From JABDKJ01 sp039028335 (GTDB taxonomy: Bacteria; Bacteroidota; Bacteroidia; Flavobacteriales_D; JABDKJ01): DNA of 64,000 nucleotides. The stretch spans positions 46,725 to 110,724 of the forward strand of contig JBCCIF010000001.1 of assembly GCA_039028335.1 (NCBI GenBank), written 5' to 3'. How positions within the stretch are numbered: position 1 is the first letter of the stretch; each line of letters begins with the position of its first letter. The notes beneath the pieces are model-generated. The model was given only the letters and a program-made list of their open reading frames with translations. It was not told where the DNA came from and searched no databases. A program made the position numbers and the translations under genes. Shown here one piece after another: positions 16,950-26,114 of the stretch.

Positions 16950-18848
16950 ATGAGGAGAGTGCTGCTATCGATATTCGGTATTTTAATATGTATTTGCTGT
17001 AAAGCCAATGTATACTACATTGATGCGGCAGCCGGTTCGAATGGTACTGGCAGCTTAAATAATCCATGGAATAATTTTTCGGATTTAGACCAAACTGTTC
17101 TTTTTCCAGGGGATATAGTCTATGTCAAAGCAGGAGAATATCTTGATCAACACATTGTTATGAAGCACAGTGGGCTTCCCAATCTTCCAATTGTGTTTAA
17201 GGGTTATAAATCTATTCCTGGAGATCAACCCGAAGCCCAATACCCGAGATATGGATTGAATGAAGAAGATATGCCGACCCTTTCTGGTACTAATCCCGGT
17301 GAAGGAATTGCAATAGATTTAAATGGGCACAGTCATATAGTGCTGGAAAATTTTCAAATTAGGAATTTTAGGCTGGGAATACGCAATATGCGAGCTCCTC
17401 ATGAACAATCGAACCACATCGTTTTAGAAAATATTGTTGGTCATACTTTTGGCTTACAAGTTAATGGTAAATACAGTGGATGGGGCATTCTTGTAGATGA
17501 TCAGCATTGGTCATTGAAGAATTGCGAAATTATCGATGCAGGAGCAGAATGCTTTGGAATATATGGTGATTACAATCAATTAAGGAAATGTCATGCCGCT
17601 AATTATTCGGACATCAATGCGACTGATTATTTTATAATGACCTGGGGTAATTCTAACATCTTCGAACAATGCACGGTGCATCGAGCTTCGTATATTTCTT
17701 CCCATTCGGGTCATGGAATTGGTGTGAAGAATGGTGCCAATAATCAATTTTTAACATGCCTTTCGGTAAACACAAATAAGGGATTTTATGTAAGCGGACC
17801 GCAATGCCATCACAATTATTTTGGGAATTGTGTGGCCCAGAACGAAGTGGGTTTAGTTGTGCGTGAGGGAGCGCATCACAATACGTTTGATGCCTGCGTA
17901 ATCACCAATACGGAAGTTGCGGTGCGATTTTTTGACTCAGAAGAATATGGAGAACAGCCATCGAGTGCTGGTTCTAATAACTTATTTGTCAATTGTCTTT
18001 TTGAACATAATAAAACGGCTATAGATATGTGGGATGGGGTGTACAATAGTCCTGTTCAATCAAACCTATTTGCCAATTGCATTTTCAATGATGCAATCAA
18101 TTTCTTTTCAACCAAGGCCCCCAATCAGGATAATTTGATTGTCAATTCGGTTATTTACAATATTCAACTCTACAAAGAAAATACACGACCTGCCATTACC
18201 GAACACAACAATTACCTATTCCGAAATTGTCGGCTTTGGAAAAATGATTTTTCCAAATCAATAATTTCTGGTGATGGGAACATTGAGACAGACCCATTGT
18301 TTTTAAATGCATCGAATTCGGATTTTAGACCAAACCAAGATTCGAATCTCATAGATGCAGGACTAGATTCATTAATTACAGATTTTGATTTCATGGGCAC
18401 ATTTCGCCCTTATGATGGAGATAATAATGGTTCTTATTTCATGGATATTGGTATATATGAATTCACTGAAGAATTGCTTCTTGCCGATTCTTCGGCTAAT
18501 CAAATTGCTTCAGGTCAAATTGACCCCTTCAATTATGAGGATTCTATTGCTGTCATTGTAGGACAGAATCAAGTAACCAGTGATTTTTATTACGGTTCCT
18601 ATGAGACTTCTAAGTATCGCGTTTATCCGACTCTTTTGAATGGTGATCAGCTCTTAAAAGTATTCATTGAGCACAAGGAAAATTGTCCTCAACATTTGTC
18701 TTTGTCTGATGGCTTAGGAGATATTATAGCACATTGGGAACCTTGTTCGGAAGAAATCCTTCTTCCATTGAGTGTTGAAGGAGGGATATATTTTCTGAAC
18801 TTCTTTCATGGAAAAAGCAAGGAAGTCCATCGATTAGTTATTCAGTAA
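16950..18848 (+). CDS. Secreted right-handed beta-helix protein with T9SS sorting domain
   Basis: A 632-residue exported protein. A signal peptide (residues 1-20) is followed by YYIDAAAGSNGTGSLNNPW, the usual start of parallel beta-helix (pectate-lyase-fold) proteins, and then by about 450 residues of repeats with regularly spaced N, F and C positions (NNLFVNCLFEHN, SNLFANCIFNDA). The last 80 residues begin YRVYPTLLNG and end GGIYFLNFFHGK..HRLVIQ, a type A T9SS sorting domain. It is probably a surface polysaccharide-binding or lyase-like protein, but no catalytic site was recognised. The 3' end overlaps the convergent transporter gene by 11 bases. Confidence 0.87.
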   Translation: MRRVLLSIFGILICICCKANVYYIDAAAGSNGTGSLNNPWNNFSDLDQTVLFPGDIVYVKAGEYLDQHIVMKHSGLPNLPIVFKGYKSIPGDQPEAQYPRYGLNEEDMPTLSGTNPGEGIAIDLNGHSHIVLENFQIRNFRLGIRNMRAPHEQSNHIVLENIVGHTFGLQVNGKYSGWGILVDDQHWSLKNCEIIDAGAECFGIYGDYNQLRKCHAANYSDINATDYFIMTWGNSNIFEQCTVHRASYISSHSGHGIGVKNGANNQFLTCLSVNTNKGFYVSGPQCHHNYFGNCVAQNEVGLVVREGAHHNTFDACVITNTEVAVRFFDSEEYGEQPSSAGSNNLFVNCLFEHNKTAIDMWDGVYNSPVQSNLFANCIFNDAINFFSTKAPNQDNLIVNSVIYNIQLYKENTRPAITEHNNYLFRNCRLWKNDFSKSIISGDGNIETDPLFLNASNSDFRPNQDSNLIDAGLDSLITDFDFMGTFRPYDGDNNGSYFMDIGIYEFTEELLLADSSANQIASGQIDPFNYEDSIAVIVGQNQVTSDFYYGSYETSKYRVYPTLLNGDQLLKVFIEHKENCPQHLSLSDGLGDIIAHWEPCSEEILLPLSVEGGIYFLNFFHGKSKEVHRLVIQ

Positions 18849-19764
18849 CCTGTTTTCTTGGAATGGCGACAAAAAACACACCCAGAAAAATCAAAAGAGC
18901 GCTGAAAGATTTACTTAGATTGATTTCACTAGTGTAGTCCGTTACATCATTCCCCAATGAAGAGAGAACAAGGAAATAAACCCATGAAAAAAAAGCTGCC
19001 GCAATCGGTTGAGTGAATGTAAAAGAACTGACTATTGTAGGACTTATTTTGCTCAAAGCGTAAATGCTCAGGAAATAGACTATGAAAGTCACAAACACAA
19101 CTACGAACAAAATGGAAAATAGCTCATGGCCGCTTAATTCAGTCCATTCAACAACAGTGAATTGATTCCATCCAAAAGGAATTATCATAATTGTTCCGAA
19201 TAGAAACAGCCAGGATAAAACAGTTAATGGTCGGTACTTTATCATCATTTTCTTAACCAGAACAAGGTACAGACCATAAGAGAATGCATTAATAGCGCAC
19301 ATCACGTCACCTTGCCATGAGGCAATCTTACTCGATTGGTTACTTACGACAACCATATATGCAAATCCTACAGATCCGAGCAATAAGCCCAATAATTTAC
19401 GATGCGTTATTTTTTCTCTAAAGAATGAAATAGATAGAATGAATACCGATATAGGTATGGTAATCATTATCAAAGAGGCATTAATAGGAGAGGTTAAATT
19501 CAAGCCATTCAGAAAGAGAACTTGATTGACAAAAACGCCAAAAAATGAACACAATGCGAGATAGGCTAAATCAGGCCTAGTTACTTTCTGCCATTTGAAG
19601 GCAAAAAAGAACCAAAAAAGAAGACATGCTCCACATATTCTGCAAAATACCAATCCAGTTGGGCCAATTACATCGGGCATGATACCTTTTGCAATCACAT
19701 AGTTTGCTCCGTAAATGAGTTGAACGCCAACAAGCGCAAGATATGGTAAGAGGCCTTTCTTCAA
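18838..19764 (-). CDS. DMT-superfamily (EamA) transporter
   Basis: A 308-residue inner-membrane protein with about ten hydrophobic helices in two EamA repeats (NYVIAKGIMPDVIGPTGLVF near the N-terminus; GLYLVLVKKMMIKYRPLTVL in the second half). Members export amino acids or other metabolites; the substrate is unknown. No ATG is available at the start: the ORF begins with TTG at 19764, which overlaps the TGA of the upstream ArsC/Spx-like gene as TTGA. Confidence 0.9.
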   Translation of the reverse strand: MKKGLLPYLALVGVQLIYGANYVIAKGIMPDVIGPTGLVFCRICGACLLFWFFFAFKWQKVTRPDLAYLALCSFFGVFVNQVLFLNGLNLTSPINASLIMITIPISVFILSISFFREKITHRKLLGLLLGSVGFAYMVVVSNQSSKIASWQGDVMCAINAFSYGLYLVLVKKMMIKYRPLTVLSWLFLFGTIMIIPFGWNQFTVVEWTELSGHELFSILFVVVFVTFIVYFLSIYALSKISPTIVSSFTFTQPIAAAFFSWVYFLVLSSLGNDVTDYTSEINLSKSFSALLIFLGVFFVAIPRKQVTE

Positions 19765-20114
19765 GAATGGATTTTGGTCTTTAAAGCTTCGACTACCTTT
19801 TTAGAATTTCCGATAAAGATCTCATCGTCCACAATTGCCACAGGTCTTTTTAAAAAGGTGTATTCTTCTAAGATGAGATTTTTCATTTCGAAATCGGTCA
19901 ATTCTACTTCGTGCAAGCCCATGGATCTGTATTTCATAGATCGTTTGCTGAAAAGCGATTCAACCGAGCCAGAAAGTGCTATTATCTCATTCAATTTATT
20001 TTCACATAGACGTTCAGTCTTGATATCTTGCAACTCAAAATTCTTTGGGAGTTCAATCTCTTTCATAATTCTTTTGCAGGTTGAACAGGTGCTTAAATAG
20101 TAGAATTTCCGCAT
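19761..20114 (-). CDS. ArsC/Spx-family thioredoxin-fold protein
   Basis: A 117-residue protein of the ArsC/Spx/YffB group. The active-site loop is STCSTCKR (residues 8-15) with two cysteines spaced CxxC, as in Spx-type members, rather than the single cysteine of classical arsenate reductases. The cis-proline segment FLKRPVAIVDDEIFIG (about residues 90-105) is intact. The reading frame is open for a further 48 codons upstream, but the ATG at 20114 is directly in front of the fold. It is translationally linked to the DMT transporter. Function (reductase or regulator) is not known. Confidence 0.88.
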   Translation of the reverse strand: MRKFYYLSTCSTCKRIMKEIELPKNFELQDIKTERLCENKLNEIIALSGSVESLFSKRSMKYRSMGLHEVELTDFEMKNLILEEYTFLKRPVAIVDDEIFIGNSKKVVEALKTKIHS

Positions 20115-20212
20115 ATCAAAAGATTTCTGCGAATTAATGACTTTTATTCTAATTTCAACTCCGCTAAAGTAGAAGACTGGAAAGAACAGAAGACATAAGA
20201 AAACGCTTGAGT

Positions 20213-21370
20213 ATGCGTAGGGTTGTGATTCCGATTTTAATTGGGCTTGCGGCAGCATCTTATGTGTTTTACAATAGCATTACAGAGGTTCATTTTGAGC
20301 GTGTTGAGCAGGGTAATTATCAAGTTGTAGAATCCTTAAGCTTGGATGAAATAGATGTCAAAAATCCCGACCATTTCCAGGAGGTGGAAGAAGAAAAAGG
20401 AGACTACGATCGGATTACATATAGAGAAACGCTTGAGAGAATCGATTGGTCATATTTAACGGCATTTTGGATTCTCCTTGCCTGCATATGTGTTGGCATA
20501 AGGCTTTATGGATATGTACTGCGTTTGAGAATATTAACGGATAAAACCCTGTCTTGGCGCAAATGTTTAGACGTCATCATTATTTGGGAATTTGCCTCCG
20601 CTTTGACACCTTCCGTTGTCGGTGGAGCTGGATTTGCCGTGTGGTTTCTTTATAAGGAAGGTTTTTCTGCGGGTAAATCGACTGGAATAGTTATGATAAC
20701 GGCCATGCTGGACGAGCTATTTTATATAATCATGGTTCCATTCGTTTTTCTCTTTCTGAGCGCAGAACTGATCTTCCCCAAAACCTGGAATACAGAAATA
20801 ATGGGCTTTACCTTTAGCACAACTGGCTTCTTCTGGTTGGGCTATTTCTTTCTATTGATTTTAACCTCTCTCATAATTTATGGAGTATTTATTTCTCCGA
20901 GACGCGTAAAATTTTTATTGCTCAAGTTCTTTAAATTACCATGGTTAAGGAGGTGGAAATACAATGTAATTAAATGGGGAGATGATCTTATTGTCACGTC
21001 AAAAGAGTTGAAAGGAAAACCTAAAAAGTATTGGTTGACTTCTTTCGGAGCCACTTTTTTGTCATGGACCTCAAGGTATTTAGTAGTCAATTGCTTAATT
21101 GCTGCATTGGTGGTGGTTAACGATCATTTCTTGATCTATGCTAAACAATTGTGCATGTGGATAATTATGCTCATCAGCCCAACACCTGGGAGCAGCGGAT
21201 TGGCTGAGATTGTTTTCGCAGCTTTTTTTGGTGAGGATATCCTGCCCGTTCATCTTGCCGGACCTTTATCTATTTTATGGCGAATATTGACTTACTTTTT
21301 GTATATATTTCTTGGAGTAGTCGTTTTTCCGAGATGGTTAAGAAGAGTGTCAAAGCCAAAAATTGCGTGA
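20213..21370 (+). CDS. LPG-synthase-type transmembrane protein (UPF0104 family)
   Basis: A 385-residue polytopic inner-membrane protein. After an N-terminal helix and a charged loop (residues 25-75) come about seven helices with the conserved segments SALTPSVVGGAGFAVWFLYK (about 124-143) and ISPTPGSSGLAEIVFAAFFG (about 320-339), typical of the flippase-like lysylphosphatidylglycerol synthase membrane domain. The soluble aminoacyl-transferase domain of MprF is absent, so lipid lysinylation is not implied. Start is the ATG at 20213; a TTG two codons earlier is also in frame. Confidence 0.9.
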   Translation: MRRVVIPILIGLAAASYVFYNSITEVHFERVEQGNYQVVESLSLDEIDVKNPDHFQEVEEEKGDYDRITYRETLERIDWSYLTAFWILLACICVGIRLYGYVLRLRILTDKTLSWRKCLDVIIIWEFASALTPSVVGGAGFAVWFLYKEGFSAGKSTGIVMITAMLDELFYIIMVPFVFLFLSAELIFPKTWNTEIMGFTFSTTGFFWLGYFFLLILTSLIIYGVFISPRRVKFLLLKFFKLPWLRRWKYNVIKWGDDLIVTSKELKGKPKKYWLTSFGATFLSWTSRYLVVNCLIAALVVVNDHFLIYAKQLCMWIIMLISPTPGSSGLAEIVFAAFFGEDILPVHLAGPLSILWRILTYFLYIFLGVVVFPRWLRRVSKPKIA

Positions 21371-21389
21371 CAGGTATTCTTCTATTTTT

Positions 21390-21397
21390 TACATTTG
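21390..21397 (+). promoter_or_regulatory. -7 element for the Cys/Met metabolism enzyme gene
   Basis: TACATTTG is an exact TAnnTTTG match 19 bases before the ATG at 21417. It supports that ATG over the upstream in-frame ATG at 21363. Confidence 0.5.
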
Positions 21398-21416
21398 CCG
21401 CAAATCAGAAAGGCAT

Positions 21417-22556
21417 ATGAAATTTGGTACAAAGACAATTCATGCGGGGCTAGAGTCTGACCCTTCTACTGGGGCAATCATGACGCCTATTTTTCAAACC
21501 TCTACTTATGTGCAACAGGGCATTGGCAAACACAAAGGATTTGAGTATTCGAGAACACAGAATCCGACACGGATTGCACTTGAAAAGAATTTAGCATCTC
21601 TCGAGAATGCGAGGTTCGGTTTGGCTTTTGCCAGCGGAATGTCGGCCATCGATGCCATAGTTAAATTATTGAAGCCTGGAGATGAGGTCATTTCGTGCAG
21701 TGACCTTTATGGAGGATCGTATAGAGTTTTTACTAAAATATTTGAACCTCTAGGGATTAAATTCACTTTCAACAATATGAACAATATTGATGAGATTGAT
21801 TCCTTGATAACGGACAAGACGCGCATGATTTGGGTTGAAACCCCTACAAACCCTACCATTAAGGTATTAAATCTAGATGCCATTAAGAATGCGATTGCTG
21901 GAATGGAAATTCTTTTCTGCGTGGACAATACCTTTGCATCTCCGTTTTTACAAAACCCACTTGATCTAGGTGCTGATATTGTCATGCATTCAGTTACCAA
22001 ATACCTAGGCGGACACAGCGATGTTATCATGGGTGCTGCGATGACCAATAATGAAGAAATTGCCGAGAAGTTATATTTCATTCAAAATTCGTGCGGAGCA
22101 GTTCCTTCTCCAAATGATTGCTTTTTAGTATTGAGAGGTGTGAAGACCTTGCATCTTCGCATGGAAAGGCACTGTCAAAACGCGTTGAGGATAGCTCAGT
22201 ATTTGAGCAGTCATCCGAAAGTTGCAAAAGTTAATTATCCAGGACTTGTCGACAATGCTTACCATTATCTAGCTAAAGAGCAGATGAAAGGTTTCGGAGG
22301 TATGGTTTCATTCTCGCTGAAAGGAGATGATTTAGAAGAAGCAAGTCGTATCGCACAATCAACTAAATACTTTTTATTGGCTGAATCTTTAGGAGGTGTA
22401 GAGTCTTTGATAGGTCATCCTGCTACTATGACACATGCTGCGATTCCAAAAGAAGAGCGAGTTAAAACAGGTGTTTTTGATTCCTTGTTGCGCTTAAGCG
22501 TTGGAATTGAGGATGTTGACGATTTAATTGAAGATTTGAAGACGGCCATGGGTTAA
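21417..22556 (+). CDS. Cystathionine gamma-synthase/lyase family PLP enzyme
   Basis: A 379-residue fold-type I PLP enzyme of trans-sulfuration. The opening FGTKTIHAGLESDPSTGAIM, the region YSRTQNPTR (about residues 42-50), FASGMSAI and the PLP-lysine motif HSVTKYLGGHSDVIMGA (about 188-204) are intact, as is SLGGVESLIGHPATMTHA near the C-terminus. Sequence alone does not settle gamma-synthase (metB), gamma-lyase or homocysteine synthase. It is preceded by its own promoter box and is not linked to other methionine genes here. Confidence 0.92.
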   Translation: MKFGTKTIHAGLESDPSTGAIMTPIFQTSTYVQQGIGKHKGFEYSRTQNPTRIALEKNLASLENARFGLAFASGMSAIDAIVKLLKPGDEVISCSDLYGGSYRVFTKIFEPLGIKFTFNNMNNIDEIDSLITDKTRMIWVETPTNPTIKVLNLDAIKNAIAGMEILFCVDNTFASPFLQNPLDLGADIVMHSVTKYLGGHSDVIMGAAMTNNEEIAEKLYFIQNSCGAVPSPNDCFLVLRGVKTLHLRMERHCQNALRIAQYLSSHPKVAKVNYPGLVDNAYHYLAKEQMKGFGGMVSFSLKGDDLEEASRIAQSTKYFLLAESLGGVESLIGHPATMTHAAIPKEERVKTGVFDSLLRLSVGIEDVDDLIEDLKTAMG

Positions 22557-22646
22557 TTTAAAAACCCTATTTATTTTGCGCTTTTGACTGTAGGTTGAAT
22601 TGCTAGTCCATTGTATTAGAGGTATATTGTATCAATTTTGAAACTT

Positions 22647-24692
22647 ATGAAGCTTTTTCTTTCTGCTTTTTGCGCTTTTTTGTTCTTCAATGGAAACCTA
22701 ATTTCTCAGTCCAATCACGATCATGTACACCCTTGTAATACCGTGAAGATGACAGAAAAATTATACGAAAGATTTCCAGCACTTGAAAATCGCGCAAGAC
22801 AGTTAGAGTCCCATTTTGAGGATGAAGAAGCAACGATGCGTTCTGGGAGTATTATTCAAATCCCAATAGTATACCACATCATTCACAATTGGGGACAAGA
22901 GAATATTTCGGATGAGCAGATTCTCAATTCGGTCCAAGTATTGAATGAACAAATGCGACTGCAAAATGCCACTGCTTCACTCATCAAGGATGAATTTGTC
23001 GGCATTGCGGCAGATACTGAAATTGAATTTGTTCTAGCGCGCAAAGATCCTCAAGGAAATTGTACGAAAGGAATCAACCGCATCGCTTCGGCTTTAACCT
23101 ATGAAGGAGATCAGGACATGAAGGAATTGATACAATGGCCTCGAGATGAATACTTAAATGTTTGGGTCTGCGCGGATGCTTCTGGTGCGGCAGGATATAC
23201 TTATAGACCAATTTCGGTAGACAATTGGCCTGAAGGTGATGGAATCGTTTTAAGGCATGATTATACTGGAGCAATTGGGACATCCTCTTTAACGCGCTCA
23301 ACTACATTGACCCACGAAGTAGGTCATTGGTTGAATCTCGCTCATGTTTGGGGGAATACGAATAGTGCAGGAGTTGAATGTGGAAACGATGGGGTCAGTG
23401 ACACTCCAGTGACTGAAGGGTGGACTTCGTGCAACGTGAATGGTGAAACCTGTGGTTCTTTGGATAATGTTGAAAATTACATGGAGTATAGTTATTGCTC
23501 AAAAATGTTCACTGAAGGTCAGAAAACACGTATGCGAAATGCTTTGAATTCGGGCATTGCCGATAGAGATGAATTATGGACGAATTCTAATTTGATTGCA
23601 ACTGGAGTAATAGGTGAAGAGGAAGTATGTGAAGTAGTTGCAGCTGCAGATTACACAACGGTTTGTTTTGGCGATACGGTCAGATTTCACGATCAATCAT
23701 TCCATGGTGTTCAAAGCCGTCTATGGGAATTTCCCGGTGGGAGTCCTTCTTCTTCCGATGAAGAGGATCCTCTTGTTGTTTATAGTGAGCCTGGTCTAAA
23801 AACAGTAACCTTAACGGTGTTCGATGGAACAAATTCCAGTTCTCAAACTTTTGAATCGTTTATCAATGTATTGCCAAGTGAAGGTAATCAGCTGCCTTTT
23901 ATAGACGGTTTTGAGGGCGGAGAGTCTGTATTTGATGAAGAATGGGATGTTTTGAATCTGGATCAGACCTTCGGCTGGGAATATAACCCCAATGTGTCAG
24001 CGAGTGGAAATGCTTCTATTTGGATAAATAACCGATACAATGGACCTGGGAACATCGATGAGATTATAAGTGAGCCTATCGATATTGAGGATTTTGAGGA
24101 AGTTATGGTGTCTTTCAAATATGCTTACGCAGAAAGAAATACCACTAACAATGAAAGATTGAGAATGTATGTTTCAAAAGACTGCGGTCAAATTTGGTCT
24201 CTGAGAAAAAGCGTACAAGGAAATAATTTTTCGACCCATGGAGATGTGACCAATTCGAACTGGACACCAGCTGATAATGAATGGGTAGAAATTTCAACGA
24301 GCAATATCTTAGAAAATTATTTCGTCAGTAATTTACTCGTGAAGTTTCGCTTCGAAAGCGATGGCGGGAACAATATCTTTCTGGATGATATAAATATTTT
24401 TGATCCTTTGGTAGGAGTTTCTGAGATAATTGATGAGCAATACAAAGTGCGCGTTTTCCCAAATCCTTCAAGAGATTTTTTCAACGTGACATTCCAATTG
24501 GACAACATCGAAGAGATTCAATGGAAAGTAAAAGACTTATCAGGAAAATCTGTATTAAATGGCAGCGTATCTAACCCTGAAATGGGGAAGAACAGAATTC
24601 AATTTACCAGTGATAATTGGTCTTCGGGAATCTATCTTTTTGAATTATATACCGCAAAGGGTATAATTGCTCAAAAGCTCATGAAAGAATAA
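22647..24692 (+). CDS. Secreted M43 (pappalysin-like) zinc metalloprotease with T9SS sorting domain
   Basis: A 681-residue exported protease. Signal peptide at residues 1-20; pro-region; catalytic domain with the zinc motif HEVGHWLNLAH (about 223-233), GNDGVSDTPVT, and the Met-turn ENYMEYSYC (about 280-288), as in pappalysin-family enzymes. Next come a PKD domain (about 330-410, VRFHDQSFHG, PGLKTVTLTVFDG), a beta-rich region like those in adhesin-type proteases (410-590), and a type A T9SS sorting domain from VFPNPSRDFFNVTF onward. The ATG at 22647 is preferred to a TTG three codons earlier. It probably degrades extracellular protein. Confidence 0.92.
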   Translation: MKLFLSAFCAFLFFNGNLISQSNHDHVHPCNTVKMTEKLYERFPALENRARQLESHFEDEEATMRSGSIIQIPIVYHIIHNWGQENISDEQILNSVQVLNEQMRLQNATASLIKDEFVGIAADTEIEFVLARKDPQGNCTKGINRIASALTYEGDQDMKELIQWPRDEYLNVWVCADASGAAGYTYRPISVDNWPEGDGIVLRHDYTGAIGTSSLTRSTTLTHEVGHWLNLAHVWGNTNSAGVECGNDGVSDTPVTEGWTSCNVNGETCGSLDNVENYMEYSYCSKMFTEGQKTRMRNALNSGIADRDELWTNSNLIATGVIGEEEVCEVVAAADYTTVCFGDTVRFHDQSFHGVQSRLWEFPGGSPSSSDEEDPLVVYSEPGLKTVTLTVFDGTNSSSQTFESFINVLPSEGNQLPFIDGFEGGESVFDEEWDVLNLDQTFGWEYNPNVSASGNASIWINNRYNGPGNIDEIISEPIDIEDFEEVMVSFKYAYAERNTTNNERLRMYVSKDCGQIWSLRKSVQGNNFSTHGDVTNSNWTPADNEWVEISTSNILENYFVSNLLVKFRFESDGGNNIFLDDINIFDPLVGVSEIIDEQYKVRVFPNPSRDFFNVTFQLDNIEEIQWKVKDLSGKSVLNGSVSNPEMGKNRIQFTSDNWSSGIYLFELYTAKGIIAQKLMKE

Positions 24693-24696
24693 CTGC

Positions 24697-25125
24697 TTAC
24701 TTTTTGTAGCCAACCATGATGGCGACACAGCCCTGATGAATCAATTTGTTTGGATTTCTTTCTAAAGGCACAGCAATTTCTACAATCATTTGTTGAGTGT
24801 TTTCCATTGCAAAGTCAAAAAATCCACCTCCGGCTTCTATAGAATTATAGACCTCATTCTTTTCGCTGTCGTAAATTTTGTAATCGACTTCTCCCAAAAT
24901 GGGATCGTTGCAAACAAACAATCTGTATTCTTGACCAGCATAAAAGGTCATATTCAATTCTGCCTCGTCACCGGGAATCAATACAGCACTATTGAATGTT
25001 TCATTTGCAGTATAAGGCGCTAAATCGCCAATGCAATTCTTTTTTACAAACGATCTGCACTGTTGGGCATTCAACATAGCCCCCAAGGACAGAAATAATC
25101 CGATAAATACTAATCTGGTTCTCAT
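24697..25125 (-). CDS. Small exported protein of unknown function
   Basis: A 142-residue protein with a signal peptide (residues 1-20, ending LNAQ) and a beta-rich mature part with four cysteines (QQCRSFVKKNC, LFVCNDP, HQGCVAIMVG) that could form two disulfides. The middle (GDEAELNMTFYAGQEYRLFVC) is like a small periplasmic beta-sandwich. It starts 4 bases after the stop of the lipoprotein gene at 25130-26038 and is almost surely co-transcribed with it. No function can be assigned. Confidence 0.75.
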   Translation of the reverse strand: MRTRLVFIGLFLSLGAMLNAQQCRSFVKKNCIGDLAPYTANETFNSAVLIPGDEAELNMTFYAGQEYRLFVCNDPILGEVDYKIYDSEKNEVYNSIEAGGGFFDFAMENTQQMIVEIAVPLERNPNKLIHQGCVAIMVGYKK

Positions 25126-25129
25126 ATCT

Positions 25130-26038
25130 CTAGCTCACGTATTTAGTTCTAATATTTTCTACCAATACAGACAGTTCGTCTAATTGGCCATTGGACATGG
25201 CATATTTCTTACCACCTATTACAGTGATGCCATCACTTTTGGAATTACCTGATGACTGAGCTACTTGAGCTTGATCAAATAGGTCTTTAATGCTCTTGAG
25301 GTCCGTGTTTACGTCTACTAAACTTCCAGACACTCCATGGCTTTCTACCAATTGAATTAAATGATCCAAAGCAAATCTTTGATCGATAATTCGTTGAATT
25401 AATTCATCATTGGCGTTTCCTTCTCTATAAATCTGCGTACTCAGAAAAAGGCCTTCTAGCCATCCTCCTGCTACCATTAATGCTGACAACTCACTTCTGT
25501 CGTTGTCCTTTAAATAGGAATCAAGTGACCAATATGTTTCTGTAACGATATCTGTAAGGGCTTCTCTATCTTCGACTTGTTCTTCAATTCTATCCAACAG
25601 ATCCTCACTTAAGGCATTAGATATATCCAATTGCTCTGCCAATTGCTTTGAGCAAGAAAGGTAGAAAACGGACTCTTGATTTCTGTTGAAGACACTTGTA
25701 TAGCTTAAATCCGCTCCATAAATCCCCAAGTTGATCGCCTTGGAAGAAGAAGATGTATAGTTGCTTACATTATTAATGTCATTGAGGAGATCACTGTTGT
25801 AAGAGGCACCAGAATTTTGAATAATTGTGGCCATCTCAATAGTAGAAGGGATTGAATAAAAAATCTTTTTTACCTTTTCTACATTATCCTTGGTTTGTTC
25901 TTCGTCAAGTGTGCTTTTATTGCTCGCACTGATGCTTCCGTTTTCATCGTTTTCACAACTTGTCATGAAAAAGGCGAAAGCCAGTATTAAGGCAAAGCCA
26001 ATAGTTTTGTTCAGTCTCATTTTTTCCTTATTCATCAT
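25130..26038 (-). CDS. Lipoprotein of unknown function
   Basis: A 302-residue predicted lipoprotein: an N-terminal hydrophobic stretch ends in the lipobox FFMTSC (about residues 23-28) followed by acidic ENDEN. The mature part is almost entirely helical (TIEMATIIQNSGASY, ISNALSEDLLDRIEEQVEDR, GGWLEGLFLSTQI), rich in Ser, Leu and acidic residues, without cysteine-based or enzymatic motifs apart from one internal Cys. It pairs with the small exported protein that follows it by 4 bases. The two together look like a conserved envelope unit of unknown role. Confidence 0.78.
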   Translation of the reverse strand: MMNKEKMRLNKTIGFALILAFAFFMTSCENDENGSISASNKSTLDEEQTKDNVEKVKKIFYSIPSTIEMATIIQNSGASYNSDLLNDINNVSNYTSSSSKAINLGIYGADLSYTSVFNRNQESVFYLSCSKQLAEQLDISNALSEDLLDRIEEQVEDREALTDIVTETYWSLDSYLKDNDRSELSALMVAGGWLEGLFLSTQIYREGNANDELIQRIIDQRFALDHLIQLVESHGVSGSLVDVNTDLKSIKDLFDQAQVAQSSGNSKSDGITVIGGKKYAMSNGQLDELSVLVENIRTKYVS

Positions 26039-26114
26039 CTCAAAAAATGGTATTAGTCGGTTTTTTGTACGGGAAAATCGAGAAACTGTTTCTTTTTATC
26101 GATAATTATTTTTA

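Noticed and set aside
20115..20258. N-terminal extension of the ArsC/Spx-like ORF
   Set aside because: The extra 48 codons code for a hydrophobic stretch unlike the family and overlap the start of the divergent membrane-protein gene.
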